Positions 1 to 7,345 of a DNA stretch of 22,439 bases are shown piece after piece; the first letter of the stretch is position 1, and each line of letters opens with the position of its first letter. The notes under the pieces are model-generated. The model made no database searches. It saw nothing but the letters and a program-made list of their open reading frames with translations, and was not told where the DNA came from. The stretch spans positions 1-22,439 of the forward strand of contig CAZDGV010000028.1 of the NCBI GenBank assembly GCA_964505195.1, written 5' to 3'. This DNA is from CAZDGV01 sp964505195. Lineage in GTDB: Bacteria > Bacteroidota > Bacteroidia > Chitinophagales > Chitinophagaceae. The position numbers and the translations under genes are program-made.

Positions 1-368
1 GCAAAGAAATAAAGGGTGGGCGAAGCGATGGAACCTGCAATCACCTGTACTGGTTTGGCTGCATTGATGAAAAAGCCAATCGCGGTGAGTCCGGTAAAGA
101 GCAGATAGTTGAGGATCTGTCCACCGTAAAAGCCGGGCGTAATGCTTACTCCGCTTACATAAAGCAATTGATAGAGTCCATCTGAAATGAACATCGAAAG
201 CAGCGGTAGAGCAAAAGCATATTTGCGGTCTTTGATAATAGCACCTGCAAACAAAGCCATGGCCCACATGGGAGCGAAGTTCTCCGGACGGTTAGGCACC
301 AGGCGATAGAGTGCACCTACTACAATCAGCGCTAAGCATGTATAAATCAAGGTTTTATTTTGCTTCAT
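1..368 (-). CDS. DUF6580-like integral membrane protein, C-terminus cut by window edge
   Basis: The frame reads from an ATG at 366-368 on the minus strand off the left edge of the window, giving 122 codons without a stop, so the C-terminus is missing. The translation begins MKQNKTLIYTCLALIVVGAL (a first membrane segment), then has RLVPNRPENFAPMWAMALFA, a charged IIKDRKYA turn, and further hydrophobic segments around residues 50-70, 80-98 and 105-122. The early Arg-Pro-Asn-Arg-Pro stretch followed by an Ala/Phe/Gly-rich helix and a Ser-Asp in the third segment resembles the Bacteroidota DUF6580 family, whose members look like S-components of vitamin transporters. Family assignment is from memory of the pattern. 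The substrate is unknown. A good Bacteroidota promoter lies just upstream, so the gene probably starts its own transcript. Confidence 0.7.
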   Translation of the reverse strand, partial: MKQNKTLIYTCLALIVVGALYRLVPNRPENFAPMWAMALFAGAIIKDRKYAFALPLLSMFISDGLYQLLYVSGVSITPGFYGGQILNYLLFTGLTAIGFFINAAKPVQVIAGSIASPTLYFF

Positions 369-387
369 TCTTTTTAAAATTTCATTG

Positions 388-417
388 CAAAAATAGCCAA
401 AAAGCAATGCCGACAAA
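388..417 (-). promoter_or_regulatory. Bacteroidota-type promoter for the DUF6580-like gene
   Basis: On the minus strand TATTTTTG (388-395) matches the -7 consensus TAnnTTTG exactly. A TTTG (-33 element) lies at 414-417, 18 bases upstream. The -7 element ends 19 bases before the ATG at 368. Both elements and their spacing fit the Bacteroidota primary sigma consensus. The transcription start is inferred. Confidence 0.55.
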
Positions 418-482
418 CTATTTACGAAAGCACTTATTCACCCTCTGTGAATTTCATGGATCAGCGATTATCTTCATAGGGC

Positions 483-839
483 ATGAAAAAGCACCTTCAA
501 ACAGGCAAAGAGGGAGAAGCACTAGCGGCAGCATGGCTTGCAGAGCGGGGTTATGCGGTGCTGCACCGCAACTGGCGGCATTCTTATTATGAAATTGACA
601 TCATTGCGCTAAAGGAGGGAATATTGCATTTTATAGAGGTGAAAGCTAGGAAAACAGAACGCTTTGGCTATCCCGAAGAGGCCGTGGACCGGAAAAAGCT
701 TATCAAGCTCATGAAAGCTGCCGAAATATTTTTAGAACAGCATCCTGAATGGAAAAAAGTGCAATACGATGTCATTGCTGTTCGCTGGCAAGGTGAGGCA
801 CCGCTGATTGAATTGTTTGAAGACCTTTACCCTTGGTAG
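483..839 (+). CDS. yraN: YraN/UPF0102 family putative endonuclease
   Basis: This 118-residue protein has the usual full length of the YraN (UPF0102) family, which folds like Holliday-junction resolvases and restriction endonucleases. Visible signatures are the N-terminal GKEGEALAAAWL helix (residues 8-19), the GYAVLHRNWR segment (23-32), and a nuclease-like E37-I-D39 followed by E52-V-K54 in FIEVKAR, the D/E-x-K pattern of the superfamily. The physiological substrate of YraN is not established. The start ATG at 483 gives the conserved N-terminus. Its 3' end overlaps the convergent purB gene by 13 bases, leaving no room for a terminator between them. No exact TAnnTTTG element was seen upstream; TATCTTCA near 468-475 is the nearest match. 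Confidence 0.88.
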   Translation: MKKHLQTGKEGEALAAAWLAERGYAVLHRNWRHSYYEIDIIALKEGILHFIEVKARKTERFGYPEEAVDRKKLIKLMKAAEIFLEQHPEWKKVQYDVIAVRWQGEAPLIELFEDLYPW

Positions 840-2179
840 CGCGCTACAATGCCGGTATAGTTGAAAGGTGTAATGGCTTTCAATTCTTTTTTTACTTGTG
901 CGCTTACTTTAAGTCCGTCGATAAACTTGTGAATGGTTGATTTGTCGAGCTGATGATTACCTCTGGTAAGTGCTTTAAGCGCCTCATAAGGTTCAGGATA
1001 TTGTTCGCGGCGCAGGATGGTTTGAATCGCTTCCGCCACCACAGCCCAGTTGGCTTCCAGATCTTGCTTCAGTTTGGCTTCATTGAGCAATAGCTTTCCA
1101 AGTCCTTTTTCAATGGATTTCAAAGACAGGATGCTGTGGGCAAAGGGTACGCCCAGGTTGCGCAGCACGGTAGAGTCAGTGAGATCGCGCTGCAGGCGGG
1201 ATATTGGTAATTTGGAAGAAAGATGCTCCCACAACGCATTGGCGATGCCGAGATTGCCTTCGGCATTTTCAAAGTCAATGGGGTTTACTTTATGCGGCAT
1301 GGCAGAAGATCCTACTTCTCCTTTTTTAATTTTCTGTTTGAAATAATCCATGCTCACATAGGTCCAAATATCTCTGCATAAATCAATCAGAATGGTATTG
1401 ATGCGTTTGATGGCATCCATCTGTGCAGCCAGGTGATCGTAATGTTCAATTTGCGTAGTGAATTGCTGACGCTGCAGTCCCAAATGCTTTGATACAAATT
1501 CATTGCCCAGCTTCACCCAGTCTTTCTTTGGAAAGGCAACATGATGCGCATTGAAATTACCCGTCGCACCGCCAAATTTTGCGGTGATGGGGATTTGCGA
1601 AAGCAATGCGATCTGCTGATCCAGTCTTTCTACAAATACCATGATTTCTTTTCCCAGCCGTGTAGGTGAAGCAGGCTGACCATGTGTGCGTGCCAGCATG
1701 GGAATGTCTTTCCAGGCCGTTGCCATACCGTACAAATGAATGCGCAGATTGGCCAAGGCTGGATAAAGTTCTTGCTCCAGTGCATGCTGCCATGCAAGAG
1801 GAACAGCGGTATTATTAATGTCTTGTGAGGTTAGTCCAAAATGAATCCATTCTTTCAGATGCGCGAGCTTCAGTGCATCTAGTTCTCTTTTTAAAAAGTA
1901 TTCAACCGCTTTTACATCGTGGTTGGTTACCGATTCCAGATTTTTAATTTCCGCTGCTTTTTCTGGTCCAAATTCCGCCGCCATCTTACGCAGTGCTTTG
2001 GCATGGGTTGGAGAGAGGGAAAAACATTTTTGTGCCGCTAGAAATATAAAATACTCCACCTCCACATGCACGCGGTATTTGATGAGGGCATACTCTGAAA
2101 AATATTGGTCCAGCTGTTGCAGCTGACTGCGGTATCGTCCATCGATCGGTGAAAGGGCGGTGAGTGGCTGGAGTTCCAT
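827..2179 (-). CDS. purB: Adenylosuccinate lyase
   Basis: A 450-residue protein of the fumarase/aspartase superfamily. It acts twice in purine synthesis, cleaving SAICAR to AICAR and adenylosuccinate to AMP, each time releasing fumarate. The start MELQPLTALSPIDGRY is typical of the E. coli-type PurB (about 456 residues). Other landmarks are TSQDINNT (117-124), ARTHGQPASPT (163-173, with the conserved His166) and the superfamily signature GSSAMPHKVNP (290-300), whose flexible loop carries the catalytic serine. The cytosolic enzyme is expected to be a homotetramer. It is convergent with yraN and divergent from mqnA, so it appears to be monocistronic in this window. A TAAATTTG promoter element lies 46 bases upstream of the ATG. 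Nothing in the reading frame looks damaged. Confidence 0.97.
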   Translation of the reverse strand: MELQPLTALSPIDGRYRSQLQQLDQYFSEYALIKYRVHVEVEYFIFLAAQKCFSLSPTHAKALRKMAAEFGPEKAAEIKNLESVTNHDVKAVEYFLKRELDALKLAHLKEWIHFGLTSQDINNTAVPLAWQHALEQELYPALANLRIHLYGMATAWKDIPMLARTHGQPASPTRLGKEIMVFVERLDQQIALLSQIPITAKFGGATGNFNAHHVAFPKKDWVKLGNEFVSKHLGLQRQQFTTQIEHYDHLAAQMDAIKRINTILIDLCRDIWTYVSMDYFKQKIKKGEVGSSAMPHKVNPIDFENAEGNLGIANALWEHLSSKLPISRLQRDLTDSTVLRNLGVPFAHSILSLKSIEKGLGKLLLNEAKLKQDLEANWAVVAEAIQTILRREQYPEPYEALKALTRGNHQLDKSTIHKFIDGLKVSAQVKKELKAITPFNYTGIVARYQG

Positions 2180-2187
2180 GAGAATGG

Positions 2188-2219
2188 TTGGTTTGTGGTC
2201 GGTTGATCCAGTATCTTTG
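2188..2219 (+). promoter_or_regulatory. Probable mqnA promoter, overlapping the 5'-most possible start codon
   Basis: TATCTTTG at 2212-2219 matches TAnnTTTG exactly. TTG at 2188-2190 and TTTG at 2192-2195 are possible -33 elements, with spacers of 21 and 16 bases. The last G of the box is the first base of the GTG codon that would give the longest mqnA frame. Transcription would therefore begin inside or after that codon, arguing for a downstream start. Confidence 0.5.
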
Positions 2220-3013
2220 TGTCCACAAATTTAGTTGAATTGAAGAAGATAAGCGTCGGTGCGGTAAGTTATTTGAATACCAAGCCCTTTTTATATGGGA
2301 TTGAGCGCAGTGCGGTGAAAGATGAGATTGAGCTGTCTGTTGATTATCCAGCAGCGCTAGCGCGTAAGCTTAGGGCGGGAGAGATCGATATGGCATTGTT
2401 GCCTGTAGCGGTATTGCCTACGTTGCCCGAATATCATTTTGTAGGCGATTATGGTATTGCATGCGATGGGGAAGTAGCATCGGTTGCGCTTTTCAGTAAA
2501 GTGCCTTTAGAAGAAGTGCAAACCATTTTGCTTGATTACCAAAGTCGCACATCTGCTGCTTTACTGAAAATGCTCTGCACACAATATTGGAAGATCACAC
2601 CGGAGTTGGTGGATACACGAGAAGATTTTGCAACACAAATTAAAGGCACAACGGCTGGTTTGATTATTGGCGATAGAGCCTTGGAGCAGCTGGAGAATTT
2701 TCCTTTTGTTTATGATTTGGGAAGCGCTTGGAAAGATTTTACCGGACTGCCCTTTGTTTTTGCGGCATGGGTGAGCGATAAAGTATTACCTGTGGGTTTT
2801 GTAGAGCGGTTTCGAATGGCTTGTGCGGAAGGGGTCGCAGGGATTGACGCAGTTGTAGCAGAGAACCCTTACCCTTTTTACGATCTTCAAACCTATTATA
2901 CCCGTAATATTCATTTTTTGCTAAACGAGGACAAGCATAAAGCTATTGAGCGTTTTCTGGGGTATCTTAATCGCCTAAAAATACATGTACCCGTATCAAC
3001 GGAACTTTTATAA
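2219..3013 (+). CDS. mqnA: Chorismate dehydratase (futalosine pathway of menaquinone synthesis)
   Basis: MqnA removes water from chorismate to give 3-[(1-carboxyvinyl)oxy]benzoate, the first committed step of the futalosine route to menaquinone. The frame has the family hallmark GAVSYLNTKP (residues 14-23 of the longest form), YPAALARKLRAGEIDMALLPV (residues 43-63), and later GLIIGDRALE and FVFAAW, all typical of this periplasmic-binding-protein-like fold that works in the cytosol. No signal peptide is present. The longest form (264 residues) begins at a GTG at 2219 that sits inside the putative promoter. A TTG at 2240 would give LKKISVGAV as the N-terminus (257 residues) and is the likelier true start. 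Its mqnB/C/D partners are not in the window. Confidence 0.92.
   Translation: MSTNLVELKKISVGAVSYLNTKPFLYGIERSAVKDEIELSVDYPAALARKLRAGEIDMALLPVAVLPTLPEYHFVGDYGIACDGEVASVALFSKVPLEEVQTILLDYQSRTSAALLKMLCTQYWKITPELVDTREDFATQIKGTTAGLIIGDRALEQLENFPFVYDLGSAWKDFTGLPFVFAAWVSDKVLPVGFVERFRMACAEGVAGIDAVVAENPYPFYDLQTYYTRNIHFLLNEDKHKAIERFLGYLNRLKIHVPVSTELL
2226..2233 (-). promoter_or_regulatory. Probable -7 element of the purB promoter
   Basis: The minus strand reads TAAATTTG here, an exact TAnnTTTG match, 46 bases upstream of the purB ATG. No convincing TTTG -33 element stands 18-22 bases further upstream. The element lies downstream of the mqnA -7 box on the other strand, so the two divergent promoters overlap. 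Confidence 0.45.
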
Positions 3014-3050
3014 CATATGAAAAGCTTTGGTTTAACTTTATCTCTTATCT

Positions 3051-3064
3051 AGATTAATTAATCT
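3051..3064. repeat. 14-bp perfect AT-rich palindrome
   Basis: AGATTAATTAATCT is its own reverse complement. It ends 6 bases before the ATG of the first glycosyltransferase gene. It could be an operator or a weak hairpin in the leader. Its AT content makes a chance palindrome quite possible. Confidence 0.4.
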
Positions 3065-3070
3065 TCATTC

Positions 3071-3901
3071 ATGCATCCTTTATTTTCCATTATCATTCCT
3101 TGTTATAACCAAGGACATTATTTAAAAGATGTATTAAGCAGCATTGCTGAATGTGATGCAGGTTTATACGAAATTTTGATCGTGAATGATGGCTCTACTT
3201 CATCTGAAACCTTGGAAGTGTTAAGTGGGCTTGAGAAAGAAGGATACAATGTGATTCACCAGGAAAATAAAGGCTTAACAGGTGCGCGTAATACCGGAAT
3301 TGAGCATGCACGCGGAGCGTATTTGGTAATGCTTGATGCCGACAATAAAATTGTAGGCGATTATTTGGTGCATGCAAAAGAGATATTTGAAACGCATCCG
3401 GAAGTTGGGGTGATTTATAGCGATGCTTATTATTTTGGAAGCAAATCGGGTGTTTGGGAAGTAGGGGAGTTTAATCTGCAAAGACTCATGCATGGAAACT
3501 ACATTGATGCTATGGCAATTGTAAGGCGCACTGTGGTGGAGAAATACGGCAACTATGATATGAACCTGGTGATTGGGTTGGAAGACTGGGAACTTTGGCT
3601 GCGCTATGCTTTTGCCGGGGTGGAGTTTTATTATCTTCAAAAACCCATGTTTTATTACCGCATCGTGCAAAATTCTGTTTCAAAAACGTTTTTAAGGAAT
3701 TATGCTTCGCGCAATAAAGCGGAAATGTATATTGAAACGAAATTTTCAAAGTTTATGGGAAGGGACTGGACCACGAAATACTATACCAAACGTTTTAAAG
3801 CGTCTCCACTGCGTTTTATACTAAAGATTTTTCTGGCGGCCTACTTTCCATCTACTTATAATAAACTTATTTCCGAAAATAAAATGATCAGGGGGCTTTA
3901 G
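3071..3901 (+). CDS. GT2 family glycosyltransferase
   Basis: This 276-residue protein has a classic GT-A (family 2) fold. FSIIIPCYNQGHYLKDVL (residues 5-22) begins the Rossmann half, EILIVNDGSTSSET (34-47) holds the nucleotide-contacting Asp, GLTGARNTGIEHARG (68-82) follows, and D89-A-D91 is the metal-binding DxD. The acceptor-side motif GLEDWELWLR (169-178) carries the likely catalytic base at E171/D172. Such enzymes transfer a sugar from a nucleotide-sugar to a growing glycan on the cytosolic face of the membrane. Donor and acceptor cannot be read from the sequence. No transmembrane helix is obvious. It is the first gene of a tightly packed run, with the methyltransferase gene starting 1 base after its stop codon. 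Confidence 0.9.
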   Translation: MHPLFSIIIPCYNQGHYLKDVLSSIAECDAGLYEILIVNDGSTSSETLEVLSGLEKEGYNVIHQENKGLTGARNTGIEHARGAYLVMLDADNKIVGDYLVHAKEIFETHPEVGVIYSDAYYFGSKSGVWEVGEFNLQRLMHGNYIDAMAIVRRTVVEKYGNYDMNLVIGLEDWELWLRYAFAGVEFYYLQKPMFYYRIVQNSVSKTFLRNYASRNKAEMYIETKFSKFMGRDWTTKYYTKRFKASPLRFILKIFLAAYFPSTYNKLISENKMIRGL

Positions 3902-3902
3902 T

Positions 3903-4667
3903 ATGAAAGAAGCTGATATCTATAAAAAAGAATTTTTTGAAAGTCATTTAGACGGGCCCTACCGCTCTGCTCAACAGGTTGTGCCGATCATTTACGATTT
4001 GTTTAAACCTGAATCGGTGGTTGATTTCGGATGCGGCATCGGAAACTGGCTAAAGGTTTGGATAGATGAAACCCCCGTTAAAGAAGTGTTTGGAATTGAA
4101 GGGCCTTATATTACAGAAGATCTTTTTAAGGTTCCCGCGCATCTTATTTCTTTAAAGGATTTGAAACAGCCTATCCGCTTGCCTAAACGATGCGATCTGG
4201 CCGTTTCCTTAGAAGTGGCGGAACATATTCATGCACATGATGCAAGTGTGTTTTTAGAAAATCTTGTTGCCGCTAGCGATGTGATTGTTTTTTCCGCTGC
4301 CATTAAAGGGCAGCTGGGTACCTATCATGTAAATGAGCAGTATCCTGAATATTGGGCAGAAAAGTTTCTTGCATTCGGATATGTGGCGGTCGATTGTTTT
4401 CGTAATCGTATATGGAACAACAGTCGCATTGAATACTGGTATCGTCAGAATATGCTGCTGTTTATAAAAAAAGAGCGTTTACAGGATTTTCCTGCTATCA
4501 TAGATGAATATCATCGCACTGATCCTCAAGCGCTGCTTAGAGTGCATCCTGAGCAATACGAGCTGAAATTGCAGTTGATTGATAAGATTAGTAGTGTCTC
4601 AGGTTTTATACGCTGGAAACTCTATCCCCTAAAACTGGCACTTAAAAAGCTGTTTAAAATTCAATGA
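3903..4667 (+). CDS. SAM-dependent class I methyltransferase (first of a tandem pair)
   Basis: A 254-residue protein with a Rossmann methyltransferase core. Motif I is VVDFGCGIGNWL (residues 39-50), with an acidic residue closing strand 2 in EVFGIEGPY (61-69), and CDLAVSLEVAEHIH (97-110) is the strand-4 region in which the Glu-His pair is typical of small-molecule and sugar O-methyltransferases. The C-terminus is basic and hydrophobic (IRWKLYPLKLALKKLFKIQ) and might touch the membrane. It lies 1 base after a GT2 gene and overlaps the next methyltransferase gene by 4 bases (ATGA). Context suggests methylation of a glycan or nucleotide-sugar, but that is inference. The acceptor is unknown. It shares little beyond the core motifs with its neighbour, so a very recent duplication is unlikely. 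Confidence 0.85.
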   Translation: MKEADIYKKEFFESHLDGPYRSAQQVVPIIYDLFKPESVVDFGCGIGNWLKVWIDETPVKEVFGIEGPYITEDLFKVPAHLISLKDLKQPIRLPKRCDLAVSLEVAEHIHAHDASVFLENLVAASDVIVFSAAIKGQLGTYHVNEQYPEYWAEKFLAFGYVAVDCFRNRIWNNSRIEYWYRQNMLLFIKKERLQDFPAIIDEYHRTDPQALLRVHPEQYELKLQLIDKISSVSGFIRWKLYPLKLALKKLFKIQ

Positions 4668-5377
4668 AACGCACAGAAGGCTTACAACGATTAAAGACCT
4701 TTGAACTGAAAATTTCGCAGCGCGATTTTTTGGTATATCATTTTCTGTTCCGAGATCTTCAATATGCAATAAAAAAATATGCAAACGGAAAAGTGCTAGA
4801 TATAGGATGCGGTAATAAGCCCTATAAAAGCCTTTTTCAGCAAGTGAGTGAGGAATATATTGGATGCGATATTGTTCAAAGCAGTGAGAATAGAGTAGAT
4901 GTAATTTGCGAAGCGACAAAACTTCCTTTTGAGTCCGCAACTTTTACATCGGTATTCACTACACAGGTGATTGAACATGTAGCTGATACCGAAGCAATGC
5001 TCAATGAAGCATTTCGTGTACTGAAGCCCAATGGCACCATCATCGTTTCAGCGCCCTTCGCCTGGGAACTGCATGAGGCGCCTTATGATTTTTATCGTTT
5101 CTCTAAGTATGGACTGAAACATGTACTTGAGCGCAGCGGTTTCGAAGTTTTAGAAATTCTGCCGAATGGGGGCAAGTGGGCAGCGCTCTTTCAACTTTTT
5201 TTAAATGTGGTTTATACCTCATTTCATAAGAAATCGCTGTTTGTAAAGCTGCAGAAGTTTTTGTTTATTCATTTGAAAGCAGTTGCACTCGTTAATTGGC
5301 TTGCTTTGATCATTGATCGGAACTTTTACGACGATATTTTAACGCTTAACTATGTAGTCGTGGCACGAAAGCCTTAG
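4664..5377 (+). CDS. SAM-dependent class I methyltransferase (second of the pair, Methyltransf_11-like)
   Basis: 237 residues. KVLDIGCGNKPYKSLF (residues 43-58) is motif I, YIGCDI (65-70) ends with the acidic ribose-binding residue, ATKLPFESATFTSVFTTQVIEHV (84-106) is the strand-4 region typical of Methyltransf_11 enzymes, and FRVLKPNGTIIVSAPF (117-132) completes the core. A hydrophobic stretch near the end (about 195-217, LKAVALVNWLALIIDR) could anchor it to the membrane. The ATG at 4664 overlaps the stop of the preceding methyltransferase, so the two are probably translationally coupled. The position among glycosyltransferases suggests a sugar or polysaccharide acceptor. Ubiquinone/menaquinone-type methyltransferases share this fold, so the substrate is not settled. 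Confidence 0.87.
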   Translation: MKRTEGLQRLKTFELKISQRDFLVYHFLFRDLQYAIKKYANGKVLDIGCGNKPYKSLFQQVSEEYIGCDIVQSSENRVDVICEATKLPFESATFTSVFTTQVIEHVADTEAMLNEAFRVLKPNGTIIVSAPFAWELHEAPYDFYRFSKYGLKHVLERSGFEVLEILPNGGKWAALFQLFLNVVYTSFHKKSLFVKLQKFLFIHLKAVALVNWLALIIDRNFYDDILTLNYVVVARKP

Positions 5378-5396
5378 ATTTACATTTATGTGACTA

Positions 5397-6434
5397 ATGC
5401 CTTTACAAGCAATCGGACAGCATATCGGCACCGGCATGATTAAACTTTTTTCTTTGCATAGCTCAAGCTCAAATAAAGAAATATTACTAAGGGGTGATAC
5501 CGAATTGCCTTCGCAACCGCTTATCTCAATCCTTGTACCCGCGTACCGCCGTACGAATTATTTGGGCAGGCTCCTGGATAGCTTGGAAATACAAAGTTTT
5601 CGAAATTTTGAAGTGATTGTAACGGATGATACGGAAGGAGATGAAGTGAAAGCTTTTGTTGCTGCACGCACCCAACAATTTCTGCTGACTTATGTAAAAA
5701 ATGAGCAACCCAAAGGAACACCGCTCAACTGGACTGCCGGTCTGCCCTATGCAAAGGGAGAGTGGATTAAAATCATACATGATGACGACTGGCTGAGCAA
5801 TGCAAATGCACTGCAATCGTTTTATGATGCTACCCATGCAAAGCCGGACTGCATTTTTTCAGGGTACTATGCATTTTATGAGGCAGATCAGTCAAAGCAA
5901 GATAAAACCATTACTCAAACTCAGTTTAAGCGCATTCTTGGTCACCCGTACTTGCTTTTTGCAAATAATATCATTGGCCCACCCAGTGTGCTCATGTTTC
6001 ATCGCAGCATGCAGGAGTTATATGATCCCTCTCTTAAGTGGCTGGTCGATCTGGAAGGATACGTGCGCATGATGAAGCGCTATCAATGCGTGTATATTTC
6101 TGAGCCACTGATCTTCATGAGCTATAACGCCACGCAGGTTACGAACGACTGTTTTCGTAATCCGGAAGTGGAGATTCCGGAAGCCTTGGTTTTCTATCAA
6201 AAATTTGGAGCAGATGCATACCGACATGTTTTGACCTATGATGCATGGTGGCGCCTGCTGCGCAATCTATCCATCAGAGACAATGAAACGCTTCAACGTT
6301 ATGCAAAGGGAGCTGATGTTCCGGAGTTTTTAAAGAAAATGCTAAGTTTTCAGCAAAAAATACCTGCATCACTACTCCGTTTCGGCATTTTTTCAAAATG
6401 CTTTATGTTTATTTGCTTTTTAACCCGTCGTTAG
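5397..6434 (+). CDS. GT2 family glycosyltransferase
   Basis: 345 residues as drawn from the ATG at 5397. The GT-A core starts at PLISILVPAYRRTNYLGRLL (41-60), followed by FEVIVTDDTEGDE (71-83), KGTPLNWTAGLPYAKGEW (106-123) and H128-D129-D130-D131-W132, the metal-binding DxD. The first 40 residues are not part of the core. An ATG at 5436 (residue 14) is a plausible alternative start that would leave a more usual N-terminus. The C-terminal end is hydrophobic (LLRFGIFSKCFMFICFL) and may associate with the membrane. It lies 19 bases after the methyltransferase gene and 1 base before the next GT2 gene. Donor and acceptor are unknown. It differs clearly from the other two GT2 enzymes, so each probably forms a different linkage. 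Confidence 0.87.
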   Translation: MPLQAIGQHIGTGMIKLFSLHSSSSNKEILLRGDTELPSQPLISILVPAYRRTNYLGRLLDSLEIQSFRNFEVIVTDDTEGDEVKAFVAARTQQFLLTYVKNEQPKGTPLNWTAGLPYAKGEWIKIIHDDDWLSNANALQSFYDATHAKPDCIFSGYYAFYEADQSKQDKTITQTQFKRILGHPYLLFANNIIGPPSVLMFHRSMQELYDPSLKWLVDLEGYVRMMKRYQCVYISEPLIFMSYNATQVTNDCFRNPEVEIPEALVFYQKFGADAYRHVLTYDAWWRLLRNLSIRDNETLQRYAKGADVPEFLKKMLSFQQKIPASLLRFGIFSKCFMFICFLTRR

Positions 6435-6435
6435 C

Positions 6436-7317
6436 GTGGTATCCATCATCATCATTAATTACAACACATTTCAGCTGACGCGTGCTTGCATTGCATCTGT
6501 CATTGCTCATACAAAGCAGGTGGACTATGAAATTATTTTAGTTGATAATGCCTCTGATGAATGTGATCCCGATCAATTTCTCGAGCAGTTTCCCAGTATA
6601 CAGTTGATAAAAAGCAAATATAACCTTGGCTTTGCCGGTGGAAATAATTTGGGTATCGGTGTTGCAAAAAGTGATGCTGTTTTGCTTCTCAATAGCGATA
6701 CCTTACTGCAGGAAGATGCTGTTTCGTTGGCATACAAAAAATTGCAAAACCTACCGCAAGTCGCTGCATTAGGTGTGCGCATGGTGTATCCTGATGGAAC
6801 TATACAGCATACTGCACGACGATTCAGATCAATTAGCTGGGAATTGCTCGATCTGTTCCGATTTATTCCGATGCTGATGCCGTATCAGCTGCGTGCAAAA
6901 ACCATGTTGGGAAAGTATTTTAAAGCCGATTTCGACACAACCTGCGATTGGCTGAATGGTGCTTTTCTGATGCTCAGGAAAAATGTAATTCAGCAGATGA
7001 AAGGAGCAAAACTGGATGACCGCTTTTTCATGTATGGCGAGGATCATTTGTGGGGGGTACAGATACACCAATTAGGCTATCAGAATTATTTTTTTGCAGG
7101 AACTACCATTGTGCATATCAATAGCGGCAGTACGCGCCCTGAAAAGCAACTGCAGTTAATTCCTGTCATGTTTCGCCATGAGCTTGCCATCATGCGGCTA
7201 AGGAAGGCGGCTGGCATATATTACTACGTCTTCCTGTTGCTTTACGGCGCAAAAGAATGGTCGCGTTACATTATCAAGCGCATTTATTTTTCATTTACCG
7301 GCAAAAAGCTGCGTTAG
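6436..7317 (+). CDS. GT2 family glycosyltransferase, rhamnosyltransferase (WbbL)-like
   Basis: 293 residues from a GTG start at 6436, 1 base after the previous stop. The GTG is chosen because conserved sequence begins immediately: VSIIIINYNTFQLTRACIAS (2-21). Further motifs are YEIILVDNAS (31-40), YNLGFAGGNNLGI (62-74), LLLNSDTLL (83-91, with the DxD equivalent N86-S-D88), DWLNGAFLMLRK and DDRFFMYGEDHLWG. The NLGFAGGNN, NGAF and FMYGED trio is the pattern of WbbL-type enzymes that add rhamnose or a similar deoxyhexose in O-antigen and related glycans. The sugar specificity is inferred from the family. No rhamnose synthesis genes are present here. The next gene begins 28 bases downstream. Confidence 0.9.
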   Translation: MVSIIIINYNTFQLTRACIASVIAHTKQVDYEIILVDNASDECDPDQFLEQFPSIQLIKSKYNLGFAGGNNLGIGVAKSDAVLLLNSDTLLQEDAVSLAYKKLQNLPQVAALGVRMVYPDGTIQHTARRFRSISWELLDLFRFIPMLMPYQLRAKTMLGKYFKADFDTTCDWLNGAFLMLRKNVIQQMKGAKLDDRFFMYGEDHLWGVQIHQLGYQNYFFAGTTIVHINSGSTRPEKQLQLIPVMFRHELAIMRLRKAAGIYYYVFLLLYGAKEWSRYIIKRIYFSFTGKKLR

Positions 7318-7345
7318 TGTCATTTATCCCTTTTATTACCGCCGA

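Noticed and set aside
311..592. A 93-codon + strand frame overlapping the yraN start
   Set aside because: It is out of frame with yraN, crosses the promoter of the DUF6580-like gene and has no recognisable domain.
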